DNA of 45,647 bases, from contig AUXH01000083.1 of assembly GCA_000482145.1 (NCBI GenBank), positions 1 through 45,647 of the forward strand, given 5' to 3'. Both the position numbers and the translations under genes were made by a program. This document shows positions 35,664 to 43,876 of the stretch, one piece after another (the stretch's first letter is position 1; each line of letters opens with the position of its first letter). Source of the DNA: Strigomonas culicis (lineage: Eukaryota > Euglenozoa > Kinetoplastea > Trypanosomatida > Trypanosomatidae). Below the pieces are notes generated by a model. That model searched no databases, had not been told where the DNA came from, and worked only from the letters and a program-made list of their open reading frames with translations.

Positions 35664-36572
35664 TCATTCTGTGAGACCAAAGTTCATGTAGAAGAAAAAG
35701 ACGGCCGACGCGAGAGACGCAGAAGCAAAGGTGATGGCCTGCCAGTTGTACCGGAAGAAGACACCGAACATGTAAAGCGACCGCGGTACATCGATGAAGG
35801 CGAATTTGGTGAGGCGCCCGCCCTCCATCTTGTACATGAACTGCAGCAGCTTCACCTGCAGCTCCGCGTCCTCGCGCGCGCGGATGTAGCGAAACAGCGG
35901 CGCGTACGTGACAAATGTCCGCCGGATGCGCTTGGCGCGCATCTCCTCGATCACGTCCATCGCTTGGTCGATCTCGTCGTGCAGACAGTACACGCGCACC
36001 ATCTGGTTCGCCAGCTCTCGCTGTACAATCTTCGGCTGGGCAACGGAGTGGTCCATCAGCTCCGCATACAGCTCCTCTGCCTGGAAGACAGTCATCTTTC
36101 CTTTCTCCACGTCGTAAGAGACGAGACTAAAAAGTGGTACGAGGTGATGGGCTGCTAAATTGTTCAGCACGTGCGACTGGCCCCGCAGCCCTTCTTCGTG
36201 GAACCAGATGGTGTGGATCGACGGCCGCACGGACTTGTCCATGAGGTGCTTCTCCAAGAAGTTCTCCGCGTTGCGAACGCCCAGCGAGAGCTGCGACAGC
36301 GTCACCGATATCTGGTGCTCTGTTCGCTGTAGCGCGAGGGCGTTCTCGATCTGCATCAACTGGTCCATGCGGTTGTGAAGCACCGGCGGCAGCGGCTTGT
36401 CCAGGCTGATCGCGCGCAGTGGTCGCTGAGCGGACATGAGCGTCCAGTGCGTGTAGCCGGCCTGCACCGCGGGGACGGAGCCCATAAGCTTTGGCCCGAA
36501 GGCGAAGCAGGGGTTGCCCATCCAGTTCTCCGTGAAGCTCTTGCCGCGCAGCCGCGACGAGCAAAGGCGCAT
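35664..36572 (-). CDS. PPR-like protein with C-terminal membrane anchor
   Basis: 302 residues. The N-terminus (MRLCSSRLRGKSF) is basic and could be a mitochondrial signal. The middle is helical. Residues about 190-224 fit a pentatricopeptide-type helix pair (VYCLHDEIDQAMDVIEEM followed by a TFVTYAPLF motif). A hydrophobic segment at about 279-297 near the C-terminus would anchor it in a membrane with a very short tail. PPR-like fold plus a single tail anchor occurs in kinetoplastid-specific respiratory subunits such as the divergent COX IV-type proteins, so a mitochondrial inner-membrane role is plausible but inferred. A good acceptor lies 30 nt upstream of the ATG. Confidence 0.75.
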   Translation of the reverse strand: MRLCSSRLRGKSFTENWMGNPCFAFGPKLMGSVPAVQAGYTHWTLMSAQRPLRAISLDKPLPPVLHNRMDQLMQIENALALQRTEHQISVTLSQLSLGVRNAENFLEKHLMDKSVRPSIHTIWFHEEGLRGQSHVLNNLAAHHLVPLFSLVSYDVEKGKMTVFQAEELYAELMDHSVAQPKIVQRELANQMVRVYCLHDEIDQAMDVIEEMRAKRIRRTFVTYAPLFRYIRAREDAELQVKLLQFMYKMEGGRLTKFAFIDVPRSLYMFGVFFRYNWQAITFASASLASAVFFFYMNFGLTE

Positions 36573-36602
36573 GGGGGAGAGGCTGCTACTAGTCGGGGTA
36601 TT

Positions 36603-36642
36603 CTAATCAAATGAAGAACGACAAGGAAGACAAAAAAAAAAA
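36603..36642 (-). promoter_or_regulatory. Candidate spliced-leader acceptor for the PPR-like gene
   Basis: Minus-strand T/C tract (complement of 36642-36612) is followed by TTTGATTAG, with the AG at 36604-36603. The predicted 5' UTR is about 30 nt. Confidence 0.6.
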
Positions 36643-36771
36643 TAGGGGACTGGTAGTGCGGTTTGTAGAAAGAAAGAGGGGCGAGGGGAACAAAAACGAG
36701 TTTATGAGAAGCTATTGCAAACCCCCGCTCGGAGAAACAAGCGCACCTCCAAATCTGTATATATGTATGTA

Positions 36772-36795
36772 TGTGTGTGTGTGTGTGTGTGTGTG
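36772..36795. repeat. (GT)n microsatellite
   Basis: Uninterrupted GT run preceded by a TATG repeat. Confidence 0.85.
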
Positions 36796-36909
36796 GGCAT
36801 TGGAAACAAATTGGAAATGCTCTCGTCAAGGCCTCACAACTCCGTCTTTATGTGTATTCCATTCTCCTCGTTAGCAGCAGTGCACGCCCGTCCTCTCCTC
36901 CGCGACCCC

Positions 36910-37365
36910 TCACAGCGACGGCATCTGTGCCGCCCGCACCTCCGCCTCCAACGTGGCCATGAGGGTCTCCACCGCCTCGTACCTCTGCACCATGACGGTC
37001 CCCAGCCGCGCGCTCTCCCCGGACAGCATCTCAATCTCGCGGTCCAGGTCCGCTACCGGCAGGTCCACGACGGTGCCGTCCGCCAGCACGCCGCCGCCGA
37101 GCACGTCGATGGCCTGCCGCAGCGCCTGCAGGCGCTGCTGCACCACCGCGCCGTGCTGCGCCACGCGCGGCCGCTCGACGGCCGTCTCCCACTCCAAGCG
37201 CTGGCGGAGCGTGTCGGGCATGTCCATGGCGGGGGCGTCGCGCGAAGGGTCCGCGTCGAGCATGCTACACGGCAGCGCGTCCTCCACCGCCGCCTGCGCG
37301 GCCTCGCGCATGGCGGCCACGACGAGCATCAGCTGCGCCTCCGCGTGGGCAACCTTCTCGGACAT
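36910..37365 (-). CDS. Small coiled-coil hypothetical protein
   Basis: 151 residues from ATG at 37365; a longer open frame (to 37629) overlaps the end of the neighbouring zinc-finger gene and crosses UTR, so it is rejected. The protein is almost all helix. An N-terminal Ala/Glu helix (1-32) is followed by an acidic, Pro-containing link. Two heptad-like helices (about 53-85 and 103-148) are separated by a GGGVLADGTVVDLP turn. No membrane segment or presequence. The shape suits a small subunit of a multi-protein assembly. I recognise no family. A possible acceptor is CCCACAAG at 37423-37422. Confidence 0.7.
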   Translation of the reverse strand: MSEKVAHAEAQLMLVVAAMREAAQAAVEDALPCSMLDADPSRDAPAMDMPDTLRQRLEWETAVERPRVAQHGAVVQQRLQALRQAIDVLGGGVLADGTVVDLPVADLDREIEMLSGESARLGTVMVQRYEAVETLMATLEAEVRAAQMPSL

Positions 37366-37615
37366 GGTGCGGCACGCGGGACGACAACGAATCACGTCTC
37401 TGTTTTGGTTTCTTCTAGTTTCTTGTGGGTGTGGGTGCGCAAACAGAAGAGGGGGGGATGCGGAGGGATTGTTACAACGGCGGAGGCAGCGGGGCACCAC
37501 ACGCGCCCCGCAACGGTGTGAAGCAACGCGAATCCACAGACGTGGAGGAAGAGAAAAAAAAAAAGCGAATAGTATACAGCCAACGGAAGAGTAACGGGAG
37601 CCACGGCCACGGAAG

Positions 37616-39136
37616 TCACATGAGTGCACATTTCTGCATCATCTCCAAACGCAAGGCGGACTGCTCCTTCCCCTTAAGCCCACGCAGACGGTCCACCTCC
37701 GCCTGCAGCGCGCGGTTGCCGCCAGGAGCGTGGTCGACGCCGCCCGACAAGGAGAGCCACAGCACGTCTCCGTCCTTCAGCACATCACCGACCTTCGTCA
37801 CCGGCGTGCTGGGCGCCGCCAGCGCACGCATTGGCGCGTCGCCACCGGTCGACAGGAGGTAGAGCGCGGCGCCGGCGCCCGGCACGGACAGCGCGCACGC
37901 CTCGACGATGCGGCTCTGCGCCTTACCCAGCGACCACTCTTTGCCCAGCACCAGGCAGAGCGGCGCCAGCGGCTGCGGCAGGTGGCGGTCCTCCACCCAC
38001 ACGGCCACCGTCACCCGCGGGGCGGACCCGAGCTGCTCCGCGCCCAGGGGCCGCGCCTTCGTGCCGCGGAACGCCCGGCCGGTGAGCGGCGGTGGGCTGT
38101 GGAAGGGCCACGCGTCGTCGGCGGGCCCCGCCGCCGGCGCGTCCGCTGCCAGCGGCACAGACGCCTCCGCGCGCACGTCCGGCTCCGCGCCGGCCGCGGT
38201 CGTGGCGGCCGCCCTCGGTCGGTGCAGCAGGAGCCGCGTCGCGATGGCGCTCAGCCGCGCATCGCGGACGGGCGCCGCCACGTCCTGCGCCGCGGTGGCG
38301 CCGGGCGGCCGCGCGGGGAAGAGCACCTGCTGCAGCACCGCGGCGACCCGCGCCGCCGCCGCCTCGGCCGCCAGCACCAGCACGAGGGCCGACGAGGGCG
38401 GGAAGGCGAGCCGTGACACCGCGCCCCAGTCCGCGAAGCGCGTCACCGCCACGCGCCCGCCGGCCTCCCCGTCCGCGGCGCCGAGCGCGTATAGCAGCGG
38501 GAGGCCGCCGCCGTCGGCGCCGCACGGCAGCGCGTCCACGAGCCGCTGTACGTTCTGCCCGACCGCGGCCTCGCCGGCGGCAGAAACGCTGCACACGCCG
38601 AGGGCCCACGCGCCGGGCCCCGGCGGCGGCCGCAGCAGCACGCACGTCCACGCCACCATGCGGCCGCGGTACGCCGCCGGGGCGACGCGCAGCGGCGCCG
38701 CCGTCGTGTGCGGCGCGCACAGCGCCGCGAGCGGTTCGGTCGGTGCGTCCGGCTCCAGCCGCGGCGACTGGGGGCCCACCGTCGCGCGGCGGCTCGCCTC
38801 CTCGTGGCCGTGGAAGCGGTGCGCCGCGCAGAGCCGCCGGCCGCAGCGCTCACACGGCGGCAGCACGCCCTGCCGCGTGCCGCACACGACGCACAGCGGC
38901 CGCTCCATCGGCGGGGCCGCGCCCGACGCGGCCGACGGCGCCGGCGCCGGCCGCGTGCACCACGGGCGGTCCTCGGCGGTCGCGCCGCCGCCGACAGCCC
39001 CGTCGCGGTGCACGCGGTGGTGCTGTACGTGCTCGCGGCAGTACACGCCGTGGCAGTAGGGGCACCGCGTCGGCAGGAAGTCGAAGACGCCGCAGGCCAC
39101 GCAGGTCGCACCCGTCCGGTCGCACTCTAAGCTCAT
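37616..39136 (-). CDS. ZFAND1-like protein: two AN1 zinc fingers plus C-terminal ubiquitin-like domain
   Basis: 506 residues from ATG at 39136; the in-frame upstream part is UTR. The first AN1-type finger is at about 5-43 (CVACG, then CPYCHGVYCREH and HHRVH). The second is at about 80-112 (CVVCG, then CERCGRRLCAAH and FHGH). The middle (115-370) is Ala/Pro-rich with some beta-rich stretches. The C-terminal about 375-480 has the strand pattern of a ubiquitin-like fold (VTVAVWV, LYLLSTGG, VGDVLKDGDVLWLSL). Double AN1 plus UBL is the layout of ZFAND1/Cuz1, which links Cdc48/p97 and the proteasome during arsenite stress and stress-granule clearance. The second finger lacks the usual final His-x-Cys pair, so its metal site may be altered. 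Confidence 0.8.
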   Translation of the reverse strand: MSLECDRTGATCVACGVFDFLPTRCPYCHGVYCREHVQHHRVHRDGAVGGGATAEDRPWCTRPAPAPSAASGAAPPMERPLCVVCGTRQGVLPPCERCGRRLCAAHRFHGHEEASRRATVGPQSPRLEPDAPTEPLAALCAPHTTAAPLRVAPAAYRGRMVAWTCVLLRPPPGPGAWALGVCSVSAAGEAAVGQNVQRLVDALPCGADGGGLPLLYALGAADGEAGGRVAVTRFADWGAVSRLAFPPSSALVLVLAAEAAAARVAAVLQQVLFPARPPGATAAQDVAAPVRDARLSAIATRLLLHRPRAAATTAAGAEPDVRAEASVPLAADAPAAGPADDAWPFHSPPPLTGRAFRGTKARPLGAEQLGSAPRVTVAVWVEDRHLPQPLAPLCLVLGKEWSLGKAQSRIVEACALSVPGAGAALYLLSTGGDAPMRALAAPSTPVTKVGDVLKDGDVLWLSLSGGVDHAPGGNRALQAEVDRLRGLKGKEQSALRLEMMQKCALM

Positions 39137-39440
39137 GCACAAGGCAACGGATAAAAAGAAATGTTCTGCTTCATTGTTTAACGAGAAAAAGAAGAAGTTG
39201 GGAGAAAGAGCGAAGGATATCAAGATCGCCGGCAGGTAGGGCTCACATGAGTATTCCGCAACGCGCACAGCTGGGGGTGCATAAGAAGAGGGTGGGGAGG
39301 GAGATGGACAAAACACCAGTCGTTTCTACATAAGTCACTACTAAGCATACTACGAGATAAACTAATTGCTAGGCTACAGCAACAACATCCATCGTTTCAT
39401 ATCGTTTCCTTGTGATTGTACTTCTACCTTCACGGCATCC
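39137..39440. other. Intergenic, 304 bp
   Basis: 5' flank of the ZFAND gene, with a purine-rich stretch at 39179-39217 that gives a pyrimidine tract and AG candidates about 30 nt before its ATG. The rest is 3' UTR of the 95-residue gene. No gene seen. Confidence 0.5.
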
Positions 39441-39728
39441 CTAGTACCAGCGCCAGCGTTCGAGGCGCTTGTAGGTGTGTATGAACTCCTTCGTGTACAC
39501 CTGCGACGGGTAGTAGTTCTGTTCCTGGTAGTGTGAGTACTGCGGCATGTACGCGGCGTGGTAAAGATACACCGCGATGGCCATGGGCGAGAAACCTAAG
39601 AAGAAGGCGGGCACGAAGGTGTCGCTCATCGTCCACTGGTGCGGCGGGTTGAACCAGCGGCCCGAGTAGGACGGTGCGAACATGTTGGAGGTGGCATGGC
39701 CGCGCGCCACCAGAGTGGTGCGGAGCAT
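39441..39728 (-). CDS. Small mitochondrial-type single-span protein
   Basis: 95 residues. The N-terminus MLRTTLVARGHATSN resembles a mitochondrial targeting signal. One hydrophobic segment at about 38-58 includes FFLGFSPMAIAVYLYH. The C-terminal 35 residues are rich in Tyr, Gln and Arg and end in RWRWY. An aromatic, soluble tail after one span is common in accessory subunits of complexes I and IV, but I recognise no family. The acceptor 11 nt upstream is canonical. The 3' UTR is short. Confidence 0.75.
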   Translation of the reverse strand: MLRTTLVARGHATSNMFAPSYSGRWFNPPHQWTMSDTFVPAFFLGFSPMAIAVYLYHAAYMPQYSHYQEQNYYPSQVYTKEFIHTYKRLERWRWY

Positions 39729-40835
39729 GACGCTGCGAGCTAAGATAAAGAGAGACTAAGGGTAAAAGGATAAGAGAGAGAGAGAGAGAGAGAGAGAAAG
39801 GTATGCGTGTGTACATTTTCGAAAGAAAGAAAGAAAGACTCTAGATGACTATATGGTAGTTTCTGTACATGTCCGGTGAAACACGCATAAATAAAACGCG
39901 TTTGTTTCAAGAACATATTCTTACTGTTCTTGTTTTGTTGTTAAAAATAAAGCTTTCACGACAGACAGCTGTTGATTTGTTACCTATCAAAAGAAGAAGA
40001 TGTGGTTATACTATCTTAACCCATTTGTTATACGTTATAGATGACAAGAACAAATGAAAAAGAACTAAACCACAACAACCAGAACAACAACAACAACCAC
40101 AATGAGTACAGTAAACAATCAAAATGTCATATTAGTTCCGCTAACATATATTAAAGTGGGGGAGAAAAGGACCAACTCAATCTGAAGTATGTTAGTCAAC
40201 ATGCAACGCAAAAAGAATGAGTGGGAGGAAGAGAAGAAAAGAGAAACAAACGAATGCACTGTGAGATCGAAAGAATCAAAGAACAAACAAAGGTAAAGAA
40301 GACAGCAATGATAAAAAGAGCACAGGAATGGAGAGAGGTTGCACTAATTAAAAAAGAAAACAGAAAGGGGGAAACGGGTAGTGCAATCCATGGCAAATAC
40401 CTTTATTACTGTTATGATACCCTTCTTTGAAACCTCACAATCACAGCTGTATCCGTTGCTTCCGTTTTTCTTCTTCCATTTCTTCGCCGGATTTATTAAT
40501 GAGTAGTACTACTATTATCAGTATTTATGAACGGAGAGATGTTTGCTTGTTATGGTGGTTGTGGCTGTCTATCGGCTCACCTGCTTGTTAACTGAAGATA
40601 AAATGAAAACAGGGGAAAAAAAAAGAATTAGTTGAATGGTACCTTTTTTTTCCACTCTTTCATAAATGAATCATACTTCTTTTAGTCTTGTTACATTAAG
40701 AAGAAAAGAAGAAGAAAAGGTAGCATCTTGTTACACCGTTACTGACCGCTTTGCAAGGAGTCTGCGTTCGAATTATTGCTTGTTGCTTTCTACTTTTTCT
40801 TCTTTCTCCCTTTTCAAACTTGTTCATGTACCGTT
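39729..40835. other. Non-coding interval: 3' UTR of EpsinR and 5' flank of the 95-residue gene
   Basis: 1.1 kb, AT-rich and A-biased on the plus strand between 39870 and 40360. T-rich near the EpsinR stop (40640-40830). Small open frames on both strands are composition artefacts. No RNA gene seen. Confidence 0.55.
39740..39800 (-). promoter_or_regulatory. Candidate spliced-leader acceptor for the 95-residue gene
   Basis: The minus strand carries (CT)n, complement of 39797-39773, then two T/C-rich stretches ending in AG: CCCTTAG (AG at 39757-39756) and TTATCTTAG (AG at 39741-39740). The second leaves an 11-nt 5' UTR. Confidence 0.6.
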
Positions 40836-41625
40836 TCAAAACCCACCGCCCTGCTTGCGCTGCTGCTGGTTGGCGAAGTGGTCCAGCGAGCCCCACATGT
40901 CGTTCGATGCGTTGCCCGTCTGCTGCTGCTGCTGCTGCTGCGCCGGCGGTGAGTTGTAGCCACCCCAAGCATTGTTGCTAGATGGGTTGGCGGGGTACGC
41001 GTTGGGGGAGGGTGCAGCACCCCACGGGTCCTGCTGCGGCTGCGCCGGCTGCTGCGGCTGACCCCACTGGTCCTGCTGTGGCTGCGCCTGCTGCGGCTGG
41101 CCCAGGTTCTGCTGCTGCTGCTGCTGCTGCTGCTGGCCCCACGGGTCCTGCTGCGGCGGCGGCGGAGGTTGCGGCTGGCCCCACTGGTTCTGCTGCGGCT
41201 CCGGCTGGGCCTGCTGCGGCTGGCCCCATTGGTTCTGCTGCGCCTGTTGCGGCTGGCCCCAAGGGTTCTGCTGCGGCTCCGGCTGCGCCTGCTGCGCCTG
41301 GCCCCAAGGGTCCTGGTGCTGCGCCTGCGGCTGCGGCTGGCTCCACTGGTTCTGCTGCTGCGCACGGTTGTCAAGGAAGTTGCCGAAGGGATCGGCTGCG
41401 GCGGCCTGCGCCGGCGGCGCCGGAGCGGCCGGCGCAGCGAAGAGGTCGTCCAGCATGTTCACCTGCGGCTTCGGGGGCTCGGGCGCCGGCGCGGGGGTGG
41501 CCGGAGCCGGCGCGGACGGCGGCGGCGGCGATGCGCGCTGGATGTCGGAGCGCAGCTTGGGCATCTCGCGGCCCTCGCGGCGCGCGCGCTCGTCCTCCTC
41601 ATCCTGTAGGCGCCGCGCGAGGTCC

Positions 41626-41657
<32 letters not shown>

Positions 41658-42422
41658 GCGGCGCGCGGGGGCCTCCTTCTTGCGCTGCTCCACCTTCTTG
41701 CTGTACATGGCCTCGAGCCGCTCCGCGGAGACGCCGGTGCGGCGCTCCTCCTCGCGCTGCAGCCGCAGCGCCATCTCGAGGTCGTAGCGCTCCTGCTCCT
41801 CCTTGGTGCGCGCGACCGGCATCTTCGTTGTCGGGGAGCGGTACGGGTCGTAGCCGCCGGGCCGGCCGCTGCTGGGGCGGCCGCCGCCGCCGCTGGAGTA
41901 GCCGCCGTAGCCGCCGTAGCGGTCGGGGCCGCCGCCGGCGCTCGCGTCCTTGGCGAGCTTCGCGTTGGTCTGCGCGGCCTTCTGCCGCTCCTCGCGCAGC
42001 ATCATGCCGTCGCTGAGGAGGTCCGCGAGGTTCTTCGCGCGCTCGCGCACCGACACGCCGTGGTCGACGCCCTTGGGGTTCGTGTAGTAGAAGGTCTGCG
42101 AGATGTTGCGCAGGATGGGGATGCGGGACGTGAACTCGGGCAGGTACGACTCGGCCAGGTTGCGCACGAGGTGGTCGATCACGAGCAGCGACTTGTAGCA
42201 CGCGCGCCACGACTTGTCGCGGTTCTTGAGGCGGTGCTGCAGCTCGTCCATGATGTCGCGGCCGCCGCGGGGGAAGGCGCGGCGGATCTCCTCCATCTGC
42301 TTTCCGGTCGGCCCCCACTTGTCCTCATTCGTCGCTTCGTGCACCATCACGACGTACTCGTTGCCGGTGGCCTGCACGCGGGTCCACTCCTTCATGGACC
42401 ACAGCTGTTGGGTGACGTTCAT
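40836..42422 (-). CDS. EpsinR: EpsinR-like ENTH-domain endocytic adaptor
   Basis: 528 residues. An ENTH domain covers about 1-145 (VVMVHEATNEDKWGPTGKQM, YKSLLVIDHLVRNL, VRERAKNLADLLSD), the lipid-binding module of epsins. A Gly-rich linker (160-195) and a UIM-like helix (208-226) follow. Then comes a second charged helix (265-285), a clathrin-box-like LDDLF (324-328) and a DPF (344-346). The tail (359-511) has eleven W motifs, mostly in a Gln/Pro background: three DPW, one NPW, and NQW/DQW/NAW/DMW variants. In T. brucei, EpsinR acts with clathrin in endocytosis at the flagellar pocket. Start is ATG at 42422. The 5' region to about 42600 is GC-richer and lacks a close pyrimidine tract, suggesting a longer 5' UTR. 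Confidence 0.92.
40890..41348 (-). repeat. W-motif Gln-rich coding repeat of EpsinR
   Basis: Degenerate in-frame units of about 11-17 codons of the type W-G-Q-P-Q-Q-A-Q-(P-E-P)-Q-Q-(N/D)-(P/Q), encoding residues 359-511. One unit has lost its Trp (QNLGQPQQ). Confidence 0.8.
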
Positions 42423-43876
42423 CGTGTGTGTCCGGCTTCTCGCGGTGGTCTTACGTGTCTATAGGGACGGGCTGGGTGTATAGTGGTCCCTTCCTATGGA
42501 ATCGCGTGTCGTACGGTCGGTACGCTGTATAAGCTTCCTTCTCGGCGCGGTTATACAGTAGAGCCCGTGCAGGTTGAACCGAGCACAAGGATGCGGAAAG
42601 GTGAAAGATTACTAACAACAACACAAACAAATATGGGAACACAGACAAGCAAAGAAAAAATCTAAAAGAAATTGATGAAAAGCAACTGTGAGTGGATGTG
42701 TGTTGTGAAGGTATGTGAAACGTGGAGAAGAACGAAAAAAAAAAAAGAGTTGGGGAGAGAGGAAAGTAAATGATCTAAAGAAAGCGCATGAAGGCAACAA
42801 AAACAAAACAAGTAGAATAGGTACATACACACCAATATAGACATCAATGGAAACAGAACTATTCGTCGTATATAGAAGAATATTATATTATGACAATGTT
42901 TTTAAAAGTGAGTTAATCATTATTTTATAGGGAAAAAACGGCAAAACAGCACAGGGAACGAAAAAGAAAACATGTTTTAAAAAAAAAAGCACATCAAGTA
43001 AAACAGCAAAAACTGAAAAGCAAACGGAACGGGAAAAAAATTAATATACGGGTGTCAAAAAAAAAAAAGAACGAGGCAAAAACAACCGAAGGAAAGAAGA
43101 ATTTGGTAATAGTATTAAAAGAAAAAAAGGGGGTTAACGTGTGAGAAAAGAATGCTTTCACTAGTTGTCTTCCCTATTTATGTATGCAGTGGGGCGAACT
43201 TCAAAAGAACGAAGACGTTCAGAATAAAAGGGAACAAAGAAAAGAAAAAAAGTGCAGATGTATACATACATAAGTAACATATTTATGCTTACAAAAAAGC
43301 ACTCATTTTTTTTTCCTTGTTTTTCTGTCCTTTCACTTTTGTTTTACCTTTTTCAGCAAAAAAAAAGGTGTTCTATGCATTATCTGAGATTTCAAGGGCA
43401 AGAAAAACGAACACAAAGAGTTTAATAGCGACAAGAGAAAAAAAAAACAGCATGTTAATATCAGAACACTCTCGCAACAACAACAACAAAAGAAAGAAAG
43501 AAAAACAGTAACAGGCAAAAAGTCGAACAAAGGGAAAAAAAAAGAGAGATAAGGGACGCAGTGACACTAAAACAAACTGGAAGTGCATTATTGCTGTCCT
43601 GTTTTTTGTTTTTATTGTAGCTATTGAATGTAGTACATCGTGTTTCAACTAGTTGAAACAAAAAAAAAAGAGCTACCAAAAGACTATTGGAAATGAAAAA
43701 GAAAACAAATATGCATAATTAGCCCATGTACCAAAATAAATACATAACTAAAGAATAGAAATGTCCATGGTATGCTTTTTGTTAGTATTTGTGTAACTCA
43801 CTCTTTCTTGTTGTTGTTGTTGTTGTTTTTTACACCAGGAACGAGGTGCAAGCCTCTAAAGGAAATAAAACACACG
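42423..43876. other. Non-coding interval: 3' UTR of the alpha-kinase and 5' flank of EpsinR
   Basis: 1.45 kb. 42423-42600 is GC-balanced and probably EpsinR 5' UTR; pyrimidine-tract candidates (minus strand) are at 42727-42780. 42890-43710 is strongly A-rich on plus, so U-rich in transcripts. A (GTT)n run lies at about 43810-43827. No gene seen. Confidence 0.55.

Larger units (their letters stand above)
36573..36909. other. Intergenic, 337 bp
   Basis: Contains the acceptor above and a (GT)n run at 36772-36795, read as (AC)n in the 3' UTR of the 151-residue gene. No gene seen. Confidence 0.5.

Noticed and set aside
37366..37629. N-terminal extension of the 151-residue protein overlapping the ZFAND1-like gene
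   Set aside because: It crosses the stop codon of the neighbour and UTR sequence with different composition; the ATG at 37365 starts coding-like sequence.
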